Origin: Clostridium algifaecis
Lineage (GTDB): Bacteria > Bacillota > Clostridia > Clostridiales > Clostridiaceae
NCBI RefSeq assembly: GCF_017874415.1
Contig: NZ_JAGGLM010000021.1
Location: forward strand, 1-38,245
Length of the DNA: 38,245 nucleotides
Direction: 5' to 3'
Shown in pieces: positions 1-8,644 of the stretch; position 1 is the first letter of the stretch, and every line of letters begins with the position of its first letter. Both the position numbers and the translations under genes were made by a program. The notes below the pieces were generated by a model. It was not told where the DNA came from. It saw only the letters and a program-made list of their open reading frames with translations, and searched no databases.

Positions 1-102
1 GGCAAAGATGTCGGTGATTTAAGGCTTCCACTTACTACAATGGAGGACAAAAATTTAGAAATATTAAAAAAGCAGTTAATAAGCTATGGAATTTTAAAAT
101 AA
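1..102 (+). CDS. C-terminal end of a DapA-family protein (partial)
   Basis: Frame 1 is open from the window edge to a TAA at 100-102, giving 33 residues. The tail has a 'LRLPLTTM' segment followed by a helix ending in 'YGIL', which resembles the C-terminus of 4-hydroxy-tetrahydrodipicolinate synthase (DapA) or another DapA-family pyruvate aldolase. The active-site lysine lies outside the window, so the substrate cannot be judged. The next gene starts 37 bases downstream on the same strand with no terminator between them, so the two may be cotranscribed. Confidence 0.5.
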   Translation, partial: GKDVGDLRLPLTTMEDKNLEILKKQLISYGILK

Positions 103-139
103 TTCAACAGATGAGTTTATAAAAATGGAGTGATTAAAA

Positions 140-1402
140 ATGAAAACATTTTTGAAATCATATAGATTTTCTATAATATTATTAAGTTCCATAATATTAG
201 GCGCAATTATAGGAGTAGTTTATGGTTCTAAAGCTGTAGTGCTGAAGCCATTTGGAGATTTATTCTTAAATTTAATGTTTATGATAATAACTCCTTTAGT
301 ATTTTTTAGTGTTACTTCGGCTATAGCTAACATGAAGGGTATGAAGAGGCTTGGAAAAATAATGGCAAGTACATTTTTAGTATTTTTATGTACGGCCATT
401 GCAGCTTGTATAATTGGATTCATAGGTGCTTTGATAGTTAATCCGGCGAAAGGTTTAAATTATTCAGACCTCAGGAAAATAGTTTCCTCTGGAAGTGATA
501 CTGCAAAGCGGATCAAGCAGATGGGGGTTTTAGAGCAACTTGTAAACACAGCAACTGTTTCAGATTTTGTATCACTATTTTCTAAGAACAATATGCTGCA
601 GCTGATTGTATTTTCTGTACTTTTTGGCATTTCAACAGCTTTGCTTGGAGAGAAGGCAGCACCTGTTGCAAAATTTCTTGAGGCAGCATCAAATGTAATG
701 ATGAAAATGGTTAAAATAGTTATGTATTATGCACCTATAGGACTGGCCTGCTATTTTGCAGCAGTAATAGGGACACTGGGGCCGCAGATACTTCAAGGAT
801 ATTTAAGGGTATTTATACTATATTTAGTTTTATCTATAATTTACTATTTTGGATTTTTTTCTTTTTATGCTTTTTTAGCTGGAGGAAAATGTGAAATGAA
901 GACATTCTGGAAAAACGCTGTATTTCCTACTGTTACAGCACTTGCAACCTGTTCAAGTGCAGCTAGTATACCGGCCAATCTTGAATGTACAAAAAGAATT
1001 GGAGTTCAAGATGATATAGCAGAAACTGTAATTCCACTTGGAGCCAATATCCATAAAGATGGTTCTGCTATAGGAGGAGTTATGAAAGTCACCTTTTTAT
1101 TTACACTATTCGGAAAAGATATGACCAGTATTTCATCTATAATTTCTATAATTTTTGTGTCATTTTTAGTTGGAGCTGTAATGGCTGCTATACCAAGTGG
1201 TGGAATGATAGGAGAAATGCTTATACTTAGTGTATATGGTTTTCCAACAGAACTGCTCCCTATAATTGTAGTTATAAGTGTAATTATAGATGCACCAGCA
1301 ACCGTTCTTAATTCTACCGGAAATGTAGTTTGCAGTATGGTTATATCCAGACTTGTAGATGGAAACAATTGGAATACATTTAAAACTAAAAAAATAAGTT
1401 AA
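140..1402 (+). CDS. Dicarboxylate/amino-acid:cation symporter (DAACS family)
   Basis: This 420-residue integral membrane protein belongs to the GltP/SstT/DctA class, which imports glutamate, aspartate, serine or C4-dicarboxylates with Na+ or H+. Visible features are an N-terminal membrane segment (about residues 8-30), a 'FMIITPLVFFSVTSAI' stretch typical of the family, a Ser-rich re-entrant loop 'CSSAASIPANLE' (about 275-286), and a substrate/cation-binding segment 'PLGANIHKDGSAIGG' where other members carry an NMDG-type motif. The length matches the family. ATG 140 follows a GGAG at about 126-129. Two hairpins downstream end transcription and also serve the convergent spoVR operon. The substrate cannot be assigned from sequence alone. 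Confidence 0.85.
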   Translation: MKTFLKSYRFSIILLSSIILGAIIGVVYGSKAVVLKPFGDLFLNLMFMIITPLVFFSVTSAIANMKGMKRLGKIMASTFLVFLCTAIAACIIGFIGALIVNPAKGLNYSDLRKIVSSGSDTAKRIKQMGVLEQLVNTATVSDFVSLFSKNNMLQLIVFSVLFGISTALLGEKAAPVAKFLEAASNVMMKMVKIVMYYAPIGLACYFAAVIGTLGPQILQGYLRVFILYLVLSIIYYFGFFSFYAFLAGGKCEMKTFWKNAVFPTVTALATCSSAASIPANLECTKRIGVQDDIAETVIPLGANIHKDGSAIGGVMKVTFLFTLFGKDMTSISSIISIIFVSFLVGAVMAAIPSGGMIGEMLILSVYGFPTELLPIIVVISVIIDAPATVLNSTGNVVCSMVISRLVDGNNWNTFKTKKIS

Positions 1403-1413
1403 AAAGCTTAGTC

Positions 1414-1494
1414 CGTGAAATTATTAAAATGATTTCACGAGAAAACTTATAAAAGTTGAGAGTTAACAATTATTGGCTAATAATCGTTAACTCT
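1414..1494. terminator. Double hairpin between convergent genes
   Basis: Two inverted repeats lie between the converging genes. The first pairs CGTGAAAT (1414-1421) with ATTTCACG (1432-1439). The second pairs AGAGTTAAC plus an AT extension (1459-1474) with its complement (1479-1494), with one mismatch, followed by an AT-rich TTAATTATTAATT tract. The position suggests termination in both directions. Confidence 0.7.
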
Positions 1495-1516
1495 TAATTA
1501 TTAATTATTAACTGTA

Positions 1517-2806
1517 CTAATTCTCACCTAGGTTTGTATATGAAATCTTTTTATCATTGTCACAGTATATTTTCATATCTGATTTGTCTATCTTTGTATT
1601 TAGTTGAACAGGATGACCCCACAAGTCGTAAACATATTTTAATGTAGCTTCCATATAAATGGAGTCTAGTTCACGTCCTTCAAAGATATGCTTTAAAATA
1701 AGTGTATTGTCATTTTTGGAAACTTCACTTATCACAATATTTGGTATCATACCCATGCCGCAGTTTTTACACAGAGTGTTCCTGATTTCAAGCCATCCTG
1801 TATCATCTGATATATTCTGAACTACATATTCATTTTTTTCTTTTCCATATTGAAATAAATTTAATTCATAGCATAAATCCTCTGTAAGGTATCTTCTAAT
1901 GAAAGATTCATCACGTTCCAGCAGCCTGACTTCAAATATTTTGTTGAGTCCATATTTTTTTTCTAAGTCTTCGAATATTTTAAAACCAAGATGATATGGA
2001 TTGATTGAACCGATATATGGAGTAATAACATCATTATGCCTCTTAATAAATTCAAGATAAAGGGAATCTGGAAGATTTAATTTATGCAGAATTTTATAAT
2101 GCCAGTAGCTGGCCCAACCCTCATTCATAATTTTTGTTTCAATCTGTGGTATGAAATAGGCAGTTTCTCTTCTAACTATATTTAAAACATTTTTCTGCCA
2201 TTCGTTGAGTTCACCTTCATTCATAATAAATTGTAAAATATCATCTTTCCATTCCTTTTCTAATTTATTTTCATCTTTAGAGTGTTTCATTCCTATTGTT
2301 CTATTTGTTTGAAGTCTTATTGCATGGGCTGCATTTAAAAATTTTTCTACTTCGTCATATCCAATGCTTGGGTCATTTACATAACCTCTTATTATATCTG
2401 CATCATTTTTAAACATTTCAATAGTATATGATGCTCTTGTTCCTTCTTTGAATAGTCTGTTGTTTTTAAAAAAATCATTATGCCCATACACATGTGCCAT
2501 AGTTAGAATCTGGAGCAGCAGAGTGTTGTCCTTCATTAAATAAGCAAGGCATGGATTTGAGTTTATTACCATTTCATATGGAAGCCCTGTAAGATTGTAT
2601 TTGTAAAGCGATTTTGTTCTTTCGTAGGATTTTCCGAAACTCCAGTGAGGATATCTTGAAGGCATACCAACGTAAGCTTCATAAGCAATCATATCAGTAT
2701 AACTTACAATCTCAAACTCCTGTGGATAAAAATCAAGGCCAAGTTCTTTTGCCATAGGTTCTATAATACTGCACCATTTTTCTAAATCCTTAGATGTGTA
2801 TTCCAA
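1517..2806 (-). CDS. spoVR: SpoVR family protein
   Basis: This is a 429-residue SpoVR-family protein, named for a B. subtilis gene affecting spore cortex; its biochemical activity is unclear. Recognisable segments are the N-terminal 'YTSKDLEKW', 'YPHWSFGKSYER', 'GHNDFFKNN' and 'NEGWASYWHYKIL', all characteristic of the family. I chose TTG at 2806-2804 because GGGGTG lies five bases upstream and the product then begins MEYTSKDLE, as in relatives. An upstream TTG at 2824 is in frame but its ribosome-binding site sits too close. The start lies four bases after the yhbH stop, so translation is probably coupled. It is the last gene of prkA-yhbH-spoVR, matching the yeaG-yeaH-ycgB set of enterobacteria. 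Confidence 0.9.
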   Translation of the reverse strand: MEYTSKDLEKWCSIIEPMAKELGLDFYPQEFEIVSYTDMIAYEAYVGMPSRYPHWSFGKSYERTKSLYKYNLTGLPYEMVINSNPCLAYLMKDNTLLLQILTMAHVYGHNDFFKNNRLFKEGTRASYTIEMFKNDADIIRGYVNDPSIGYDEVEKFLNAAHAIRLQTNRTIGMKHSKDENKLEKEWKDDILQFIMNEGELNEWQKNVLNIVRRETAYFIPQIETKIMNEGWASYWHYKILHKLNLPDSLYLEFIKRHNDVITPYIGSINPYHLGFKIFEDLEKKYGLNKIFEVRLLERDESFIRRYLTEDLCYELNLFQYGKEKNEYVVQNISDDTGWLEIRNTLCKNCGMGMIPNIVISEVSKNDNTLILKHIFEGRELDSIYMEATLKYVYDLWGHPVQLNTKIDKSDMKIYCDNDKKISYTNLGEN

Positions 2807-2810
2807 AAAA

Positions 2811-4013
2811 TCACCCCACTTCAAATTCCTTTTTTAATATTTTTTTAAGTGACTTCCACAAATCTTGTTTTTCGTTGATGGTGACAGCAGCAAAATTATT
2901 GCTTTTTATTCCTCTTTCAAAATTATCTTTTATATTACTGCCATAAGGGCTTGGTATAATTTCAGCATAACTGAAAAGATTACAGATTTTACACAGCTCT
3001 TTCCCTGCCTTTAAAGCTAATTCATTATCTTCACTCCAGTTGTCACCATCACTTACATAGAAAGTATAAACATTCCAATAAGCAGGATTATAATTTTCTT
3101 CAATTACCTCTAAAGCTTTATTTAGCCCGCTTGATATATAAGTTCCACCAGATTCAACCTTATGAAAAAATTCTCCCTCCGTAACTATTTTGGCGGTAGT
3201 AGAATGGGCAATAAATTTTACTTCTACATTGTTGTATTTCATTCTTACAAATTCATATAGAATGAAGAAAAAAGATCTTGCCAGAAATTTTTTAGTACTA
3301 TCCATAGATCCTGATGTATCCATTACGCAGATAACAGCAGCATTCAGTTCACGTTTTGGCCTTTTCTTTATTCTGAAATATCTTAAATCGTCCTCTCTGA
3401 ATGGAAATCTTGTTTCTATGTCCATATCATCAATTTTATCTTTAAGAGATAAATCTTCACTGGCTTCTTTTAGATTTTTTCTGGCAGTTTGTTGCCTTTT
3501 CAGCTTTTCTATAACAGTTCTCTTTTTGGCAAGTCTTGGATTTATGCCATTTTTTTGATAACCTACTTTTTTCAAAGAATTTTTAGATAGAATTTCTGAA
3601 TATCTTTTTTTGTCCATAAGAGGAAGTTCAAGGTCTTCAAGCAGATAAGTAACTACATCCTCTATTGTAATTTCAGTTTCATACATATCTTCGCCTTCCT
3701 GGTTTCCTGCACCCTTGCCACCTTTACCTCTGCCTCTTTGGAGAGCTTTTCCAAGCTTATCTCCTTTTTTTTGTGAACCATCTCCACTGCCAACTCCAGA
3801 GGAGTTATTACCATATATGAAACGATATTCTTTAATTCCTTTTATAGGAATTTTAACTTTTTTATCTTTGCTTTGACCTATAATGCTTTCCTCGGATATT
3901 ATATCTGCTAAATTATCTTTGATTGATTTCTGTACTAGTTGTCTATGACGCCTTCTATCCTCTAAAGATCTATCATGATGTTCACCTGCGTCAAATTCTC
4001 TAAAAATGGCCAT
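2811..4013 (-). CDS. yhbH: YhbH / DUF444 family protein
   Basis: This 400-residue DUF444 protein (B. subtilis YhbH, E. coli YeaH) is a usual partner of the PrkA kinase. It begins [16 protein letters not shown] and has a Gly/Lys-rich flexible region at residues 70-108. A von Willebrand factor A-like domain follows, with the metal-site motif DTSGS at 232-236 and a later 'TYISSGL' loop. An in-frame ATG 33 bases upstream lies inside prkA and would add an unrelated extension. The ATG at 4013 has AAGGA eight bases upstream and starts four bases beyond the prkA stop, so I chose it. The family is linked to sporulation in Bacillus; its molecular function is not settled. Confidence 0.9.
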   Translation of the reverse strand: MAIFREFDAGEHHDRSLEDRRRHRQLVQKSIKDNLADIISEESIIGQSKDKKVKIPIKGIKEYRFIYGNNSSGVGSGDGSQKKGDKLGKALQRGRGKGGKGAGNQEGEDMYETEITIEDVVTYLLEDLELPLMDKKRYSEILSKNSLKKVGYQKNGINPRLAKKRTVIEKLKRQQTARKNLKEASEDLSLKDKIDDMDIETRFPFREDDLRYFRIKKRPKRELNAAVICVMDTSGSMDSTKKFLARSFFFILYEFVRMKYNNVEVKFIAHSTTAKIVTEGEFFHKVESGGTYISSGLNKALEVIEENYNPAYWNVYTFYVSDGDNWSEDNELALKAGKELCKICNLFSYAEIIPSPYGSNIKDNFERGIKSNNFAAVTINEKQDLWKSLKKILKKEFEVG

Positions 4014-4017
4014 AGTA

Positions 4018-5940
4018 TCAATCCTTCCATAAATTATTGGCAGCATATTTTAATATGACATCGCAGCAATAATCACAATATCCATTGGATTTCATTTCTT
4101 CAACCATGGAATTATATTTTTCATTTTGTTCTTTGCCACGTACTTTTGATTTGGTTATAATTCTGGATAATTCTTTTACAGAAGTAGTGAGCTTTTTCTC
4201 AATAGCTTCTTTAAGTGGTTCATAGGATGTATAATCTATTTTTCCACCATTTCTTATAACATAGAACATATATGAAGTAACATCAGTTCTAAAACCTTTG
4301 GCAGAGCTTTCAGAAATACCAATGTGCTCCTCAATTGACCTCATGAAGGTTTCATCAGGTTCGAGTTCTTCTCCTGTGGAACGATCCTTAATTTTATTTC
4401 TGTTTACATAAGCTTCAGCATGATCGAGATAATTGTCAAAAAGACTTTCTGCCTGTTCTTTAAAACTGTGTATAAATGCTCTTGTTACCTCTTTCTCAAG
4501 TACCTTATTATATTCCTTCCTGATAGTATCTTTTAAGAAAGTCAGATATCTTTTTTTATCATCATCAGCTATATCAAGTTCTTTGACAGCTTTTGTCAAG
4601 CTATCCATCACACTTAATGGATTTATGCAATTGTGTTCAGAGTTTGAAAGAGCATTGTCTAAAGCCTTGACAATGAATCTGGTAGAAATTCCAGTCATAC
4701 CTTCTCTTATCCCGGCTTCTTCCTTAAGCTCTGAATAATCTATTTTTTTGGTAGTTCCTTTTTCAACTATATCTTCTCCATTATAAATTTTTAATTTTGT
4801 CATAGGATCAACTTTATTGGAAGGTGAAAGTCTTGATAAAATTGCAAACATTGCTGCAGTTTCAATAGTATGTGGTGCTATATGGGCATCAAATCTGCTT
4901 TTCCCCAGGATTTTTTTATATATTTTTACTTCTTCATTTAATTCCATGCAATAAGGAACTTCAATTTTTACTATTCTATCGAGTATTGCTTCATTAGTAT
5001 GATCTGATTTGAATTTATTCCATTCTGATTCATTGGAATGTGCTAAAATTATTCCGTCAAAATAAATCATAGATCCTTTGCCTGGTGAAGGTATAGATTT
5101 TTCCTGGGTCGCTGTAATAATTGTGTGGAGATATTCCACATCGTTTTTAAAGACTTCTATGAATTCTACCATTCCTCTATTGCCAACATTGAAAGCACCA
5201 TTTAGGGAAAATATTCGGGGATCATCTTCTGGATACATATCCATTTTTGATATATCAATTGAACCTGTAAGCACAGATGTATCCTGATTGTTAGGATCTA
5301 CAGGTGGGACTACTCCAATTCCTTTTCTTGAACGAATTGAAAAATCAGTAGTAGTTACAGGAAAATTTTCATATTCACCACCATAGTCATGTTTTAACCT
5401 ATATTTGCAAACAGGGCAAAGATCGCCTTCAATTTCAATGCCTAGGGATTTTTCAAAATTACGTCTCAGGTGTTTTGGTATAAGATGAAGTGGTTCTTCT
5501 CTCATAGGGCATCCTTTAAGTGTGTAAATTGGTTCTGAGGTTTCAAGAGCTTTTTTAATTGATTCAACTAGAGAAGATTTACCAGCTCCTACAGGGCCTA
5601 CAAGATAAAGAACCTGCCTTGATTCTTCTCCTTTCATTGCTGCAGAGTGAAAATAATTAACCAATTTCATTAGAACTTTATCAATTCCAAAAAAATCATC
5701 CTTAAAGAAATTGTATTTTTTAATTGGTTCATTGCCGTATAGTTTTTTGATTTTTGGATTTTCTTCTGGTTTTAATACTTCGTAACCTTTATTTATTATG
5801 ATATCATACATTCTTTTATGGGCTAATTTCAATATATCAGGATTGTTTTTTATAATTTGTAAATAGTCTAGAAATGTTCCTTGAAAGTCTTGCTTTTTGC
5901 GTATTTCTCGATCTCTTTGAATTATTTCTTTAAAATCCAT
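4018..5940 (-). CDS. prkA: PrkA-family serine protein kinase / AAA+ ATPase
   Basis: This 640-residue protein is PrkA (YeaG in E. coli), an AAA+-like protein with a C-terminal kinase-like region involved in sporulation and starvation responses. The Walker A motif GPVGAGKS is at residues 115-122. A four-cysteine cluster (CPMREEP about 40 residues past the P-loop, then CPVC) may bind metal. A second Cys cluster, 'CDYCC', sits close to the C-terminus. The length matches the family. The start is preceded by GGAGGT seven bases upstream. It is the first gene of the three-gene minus-strand operon and diverges from hemA across a 193-base AT-rich gap. Confidence 0.93.
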   Translation of the reverse strand: MDFKEIIQRDREIRKKQDFQGTFLDYLQIIKNNPDILKLAHKRMYDIIINKGYEVLKPEENPKIKKLYGNEPIKKYNFFKDDFFGIDKVLMKLVNYFHSAAMKGEESRQVLYLVGPVGAGKSSLVESIKKALETSEPIYTLKGCPMREEPLHLIPKHLRRNFEKSLGIEIEGDLCPVCKYRLKHDYGGEYENFPVTTTDFSIRSRKGIGVVPPVDPNNQDTSVLTGSIDISKMDMYPEDDPRIFSLNGAFNVGNRGMVEFIEVFKNDVEYLHTIITATQEKSIPSPGKGSMIYFDGIILAHSNESEWNKFKSDHTNEAILDRIVKIEVPYCMELNEEVKIYKKILGKSRFDAHIAPHTIETAAMFAILSRLSPSNKVDPMTKLKIYNGEDIVEKGTTKKIDYSELKEEAGIREGMTGISTRFIVKALDNALSNSEHNCINPLSVMDSLTKAVKELDIADDDKKRYLTFLKDTIRKEYNKVLEKEVTRAFIHSFKEQAESLFDNYLDHAEAYVNRNKIKDRSTGEELEPDETFMRSIEEHIGISESSAKGFRTDVTSYMFYVIRNGGKIDYTSYEPLKEAIEKKLTTSVKELSRIITKSKVRGKEQNEKYNSMVEEMKSNGYCDYCCDVILKYAANNLWKD

Positions 5941-6062
5941 ATTTATTACCTCCGGCTTATATAATACATATTACATATTTACTCGAGATTGTTATGAAAT
6001 ATGTATAAATAATGCAATTATATTTATTTTGAATCGACTATTTTATATTTTGAATTTTATAT

Positions 6063-6068
6063 TATAAT
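6063..6068 (+). promoter_or_regulatory. Possible -10 element for hemA
   Basis: A perfect TATAAT lies 66 bases upstream of the hemA ATG in the prkA/hemA divergent gap. No convincing -35 was found at 16-18 bases, and in such AT-rich DNA the match alone is weak. Confidence 0.3.
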
Positions 6069-6133
6069 AGTGTTATTGTAGTTATTAGTATTCTTTTAAA
6101 AAAATTTTTAAGTAGTATTTGGAGTTGATAATA

Positions 6134-7348
6134 ATGATACAACTTATTGGTATAAAAGGTGAATGCAGTATAGAAATAAGACAAAAATTTTCAATTGTAT
6201 CATCACAATTGCAGGAAAAGCTAAAAAAACTTAACAAAATTATAGGGAGTGTAGTTATTTTAAGTACATGTAACAGAACTGAAATATATGTTGATTCAGA
6301 ACTTCAGGATAATGAACTGATAAATATTATATTTGATGTACTGGAATGGGATAAAAATTTAAGTCCATATATTTTTTATGTAAAGAATATAAATTCTATT
6401 AAACATTTAATGGAGGTAAGTTGTGGATTTCATTCTAAAATTTTAGGTGAAGATCAAATTTTAGGACAAATTAAAGATGCCTATGGGATTGCATTGAAGT
6501 TAAGAACCGTGAAAGGAGCACTTCACAGGTTATTTGAGAATGCAATAGCCTGCGGAAAGGAATTTAAAAATAACTGTGAAATATATAAGATACCGGTCTC
6601 TTCTCCATCCATAACTGTACGGGAAGCTTTAAATAGAGGAGCTAAGAGATATATGGTTATTGGATTTGGAGAAATAGGAAAACTTATATTTAAATATTTA
6701 AGACCTACAAAACCATCTATTATATATGTTGCAGTTAGAAATTTAAATAAAATAGATGATGTATATAAAAATCAGAGTGGGGTTAAGTTCATAAATTTTA
6801 ATGACAGGCAAAATTATTACAATGATTTAGATTGTATTATCAGTTGTACCTCTGCAGCTTATACTATAATAAGTAAGAAAGATATTCCTTTAAAGAAACT
6901 TTTAATATTTGATCTGGCAATTCCAAGAGATGTTGATAGAGATGTTTCCGATGTCAATGGAGTTGAAGTTTATGATATTGATGATATAAGCAGCATTGAT
7001 GAAGAAAATAAAATAAAGAGAAAAGAGAAGATGGAGAAATACAGGTATATAATTCAGAAATATATGAAAGAATTTTTAAAGTGGCAGAGATTTAATGAAC
7101 TTTCTCCTGAAATACAAAAAATAAAAAGGTATGGCAATAAAATATGTGAAAAAAGGATAGACACATTTAAAAACAAGAAATATACTAAGGACAATGAACA
7201 ACTTGCTAGTATAATGATACAGAGTACAGCAAAAGTTTATATAAGCAGGGCTATAAAGTTATTAAAAGAGGAAAAAATAAATGGAAGAGAAAATGAATGT
7301 ATAAGATTCATAAATTCTATATTTTGTGACGAAGTAAATGAAAATTAG
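6134..7348 (+). CDS. hemA: Glutamyl-tRNA reductase
   Basis: This NADPH-dependent enzyme converts glutamyl-tRNA(Glu) to glutamate-1-semialdehyde, the first step of C5-pathway tetrapyrrole synthesis for haem, sirohaem and corrinoids. The catalytic region 'STCNRTEIY' is at about residues 45-53 with nucleophile Cys46. 'GFHSKILGEDQILGQIKDAY' follows, and an NADPH-binding 'GFGEIGKL' loop lies in the middle. The C-terminal helical dimerisation region is present. The 404-residue length is near the family norm. I prefer ATG 6134 over the in-frame TTG at 6119 because GGAGTTG (6121-6127) is well spaced for the ATG and lies inside the longer version. hemL follows 13 bases later. Confidence 0.93.
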   Translation: MIQLIGIKGECSIEIRQKFSIVSSQLQEKLKKLNKIIGSVVILSTCNRTEIYVDSELQDNELINIIFDVLEWDKNLSPYIFYVKNINSIKHLMEVSCGFHSKILGEDQILGQIKDAYGIALKLRTVKGALHRLFENAIACGKEFKNNCEIYKIPVSSPSITVREALNRGAKRYMVIGFGEIGKLIFKYLRPTKPSIIYVAVRNLNKIDDVYKNQSGVKFINFNDRQNYYNDLDCIISCTSAAYTIISKKDIPLKKLLIFDLAIPRDVDRDVSDVNGVEVYDIDDISSIDEENKIKRKEKMEKYRYIIQKYMKEFLKWQRFNELSPEIQKIKRYGNKICEKRIDTFKNKKYTKDNEQLASIMIQSTAKVYISRAIKLLKEEKINGRENECIRFINSIFCDEVNEN

Positions 7349-7361
7349 GAGGATTTGTTAA

Positions 7362-8633
7362 ATGAAAAATGATGATATATTTGAAGAATCAAAGAAATAT
7401 ATGCCAGGAGGAGTAAATAGTCCTGTAAGGGCTTTTAAAGATGTATCTTTAAATCCTCCAATTATAAAAAAAGGACAAGGAACTTATATTTATGATGAGG
7501 AAGGTAATAAATACATAGATTTCGTATGTTCTTGGGGGCCTATGATTTTAGGACATTGTGATGAAGATGTAGTGAATGCTATAAAACACACAAGTGAGAA
7601 TTCCATATCTTTTGGAGCAACTACTAAAATAGAATTTGAACTGGCTAAATACATATGCAAAACTGTAGATAATGTTGACATGATTAGAATGGTAAATTCA
7701 GGAACTGAGGCTACTATGAGTGCTATAAAACTTGCAAGAGGTTATACTGGAAAAAACAAGATAATAAAATTTGCAGGCGGTTATCATGGTCATTTTGATG
7801 GATTCCTTGTAGATGCAGGTTCGGGGTTAATGACTGAAGGAATACCTGGAAGTGCAGGAGTACCTGAGGACAGCATAAAAAATACTTTAATAGCAGAATA
7901 TAATAATATCTCAAGCGTAGAAAATATTTTTAAGAAATATAATGATATTGCAGCGGTCATAGTGGAGCCGGTAGCAGGAAATATGGGTGTGATTCCTGGT
8001 GATAAAAGCTTTCTTATGGGACTTAGAGAACTTTGTGACAAATATGGAACTTTGCTTATTTTCGATGAAGTAATGAGTGGTTTTAGAGTTGCGTATAAAG
8101 GTGCCCAGAGTATTTATGGCATAAAACCGGATCTTACTACATTTGCAAAGATAATGGGAGGAGGACTTCCTTGTGGTGCATATGGTGGAAGGCGTGAGAT
8201 TATGGAAAAACTTTCTCCAATGGGACCTGTATATCAAGCTGGTACTATGTCTGGAAATCCTATTGTAATGGCAGCAGGACTTGCCACATTAAAGAAACTA
8301 CATGACAATCCAGAATATTATGTGCATTTAGAAAAACTTGGAAGTAAGCTTCAAAATGGAATAGAAACTATAGCTAAAAAGAAGGATATACCTGTTGTAT
8401 TTAACAGATGCGGTGCTATGTTTACTTTATTTTTCAATAAAAATAAAGAAGTTAAAAATTACGAAGATGCAAAAAAATGTGATACAGCTTTATTTGCAAG
8501 ATATTTTGAGCATATGATAAAAAGCGGAATATATATAGCTCCATCCCAATTTGAAGCTGTATTTTTAAATGTTAAACAGACTGATGAGGATATAGATAAG
8601 TTCATACAAGCTTTTAATAGTTTTGAAATATAG
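7362..8633 (+). CDS. hemL: Glutamate-1-semialdehyde 2,1-aminomutase
   Basis: This PLP enzyme converts glutamate-1-semialdehyde to 5-aminolevulinate, directly after HemA. It has 423 residues, the usual length. The N-terminus '[12 protein letters not shown]' is diagnostic, '[19 protein letters not shown]' forms the phosphate-binding region, and 'FDEVMSGFR' precedes the PLP lysine, which is Lys263 in '[17 protein letters not shown]'. The ATG follows AGGAGG. Its immediate partner hemA supplies the substrate. The rest of the tetrapyrrole genes (hemB, hemC, hemD, cobA) are absent nearby, unlike many clostridial clusters. Confidence 0.95.
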   Translation: MKNDDIFEESKKYMPGGVNSPVRAFKDVSLNPPIIKKGQGTYIYDEEGNKYIDFVCSWGPMILGHCDEDVVNAIKHTSENSISFGATTKIEFELAKYICKTVDNVDMIRMVNSGTEATMSAIKLARGYTGKNKIIKFAGGYHGHFDGFLVDAGSGLMTEGIPGSAGVPEDSIKNTLIAEYNNISSVENIFKKYNDIAAVIVEPVAGNMGVIPGDKSFLMGLRELCDKYGTLLIFDEVMSGFRVAYKGAQSIYGIKPDLTTFAKIMGGGLPCGAYGGRREIMEKLSPMGPVYQAGTMSGNPIVMAAGLATLKKLHDNPEYYVHLEKLGSKLQNGIETIAKKKDIPVVFNRCGAMFTLFFNKNKEVKNYEDAKKCDTALFARYFEHMIKSGIYIAPSQFEAVFLNVKQTDEDIDKFIQAFNSFEI

Positions 8634-8644
8634 GAGATTTTAGA

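Noticed and set aside
1006-1368. Antisense frame inside the symporter gene
   Set aside because: It mirrors the hydrophobic codons of the real gene, with no start signal and no recognisable family.
2807-2824. Upstream TTG start for spoVR
   Set aside because: Its ribosome-binding site is too close, and the alternative at 2806 gives the family's usual N-terminus with a better spaced GGGGTG.
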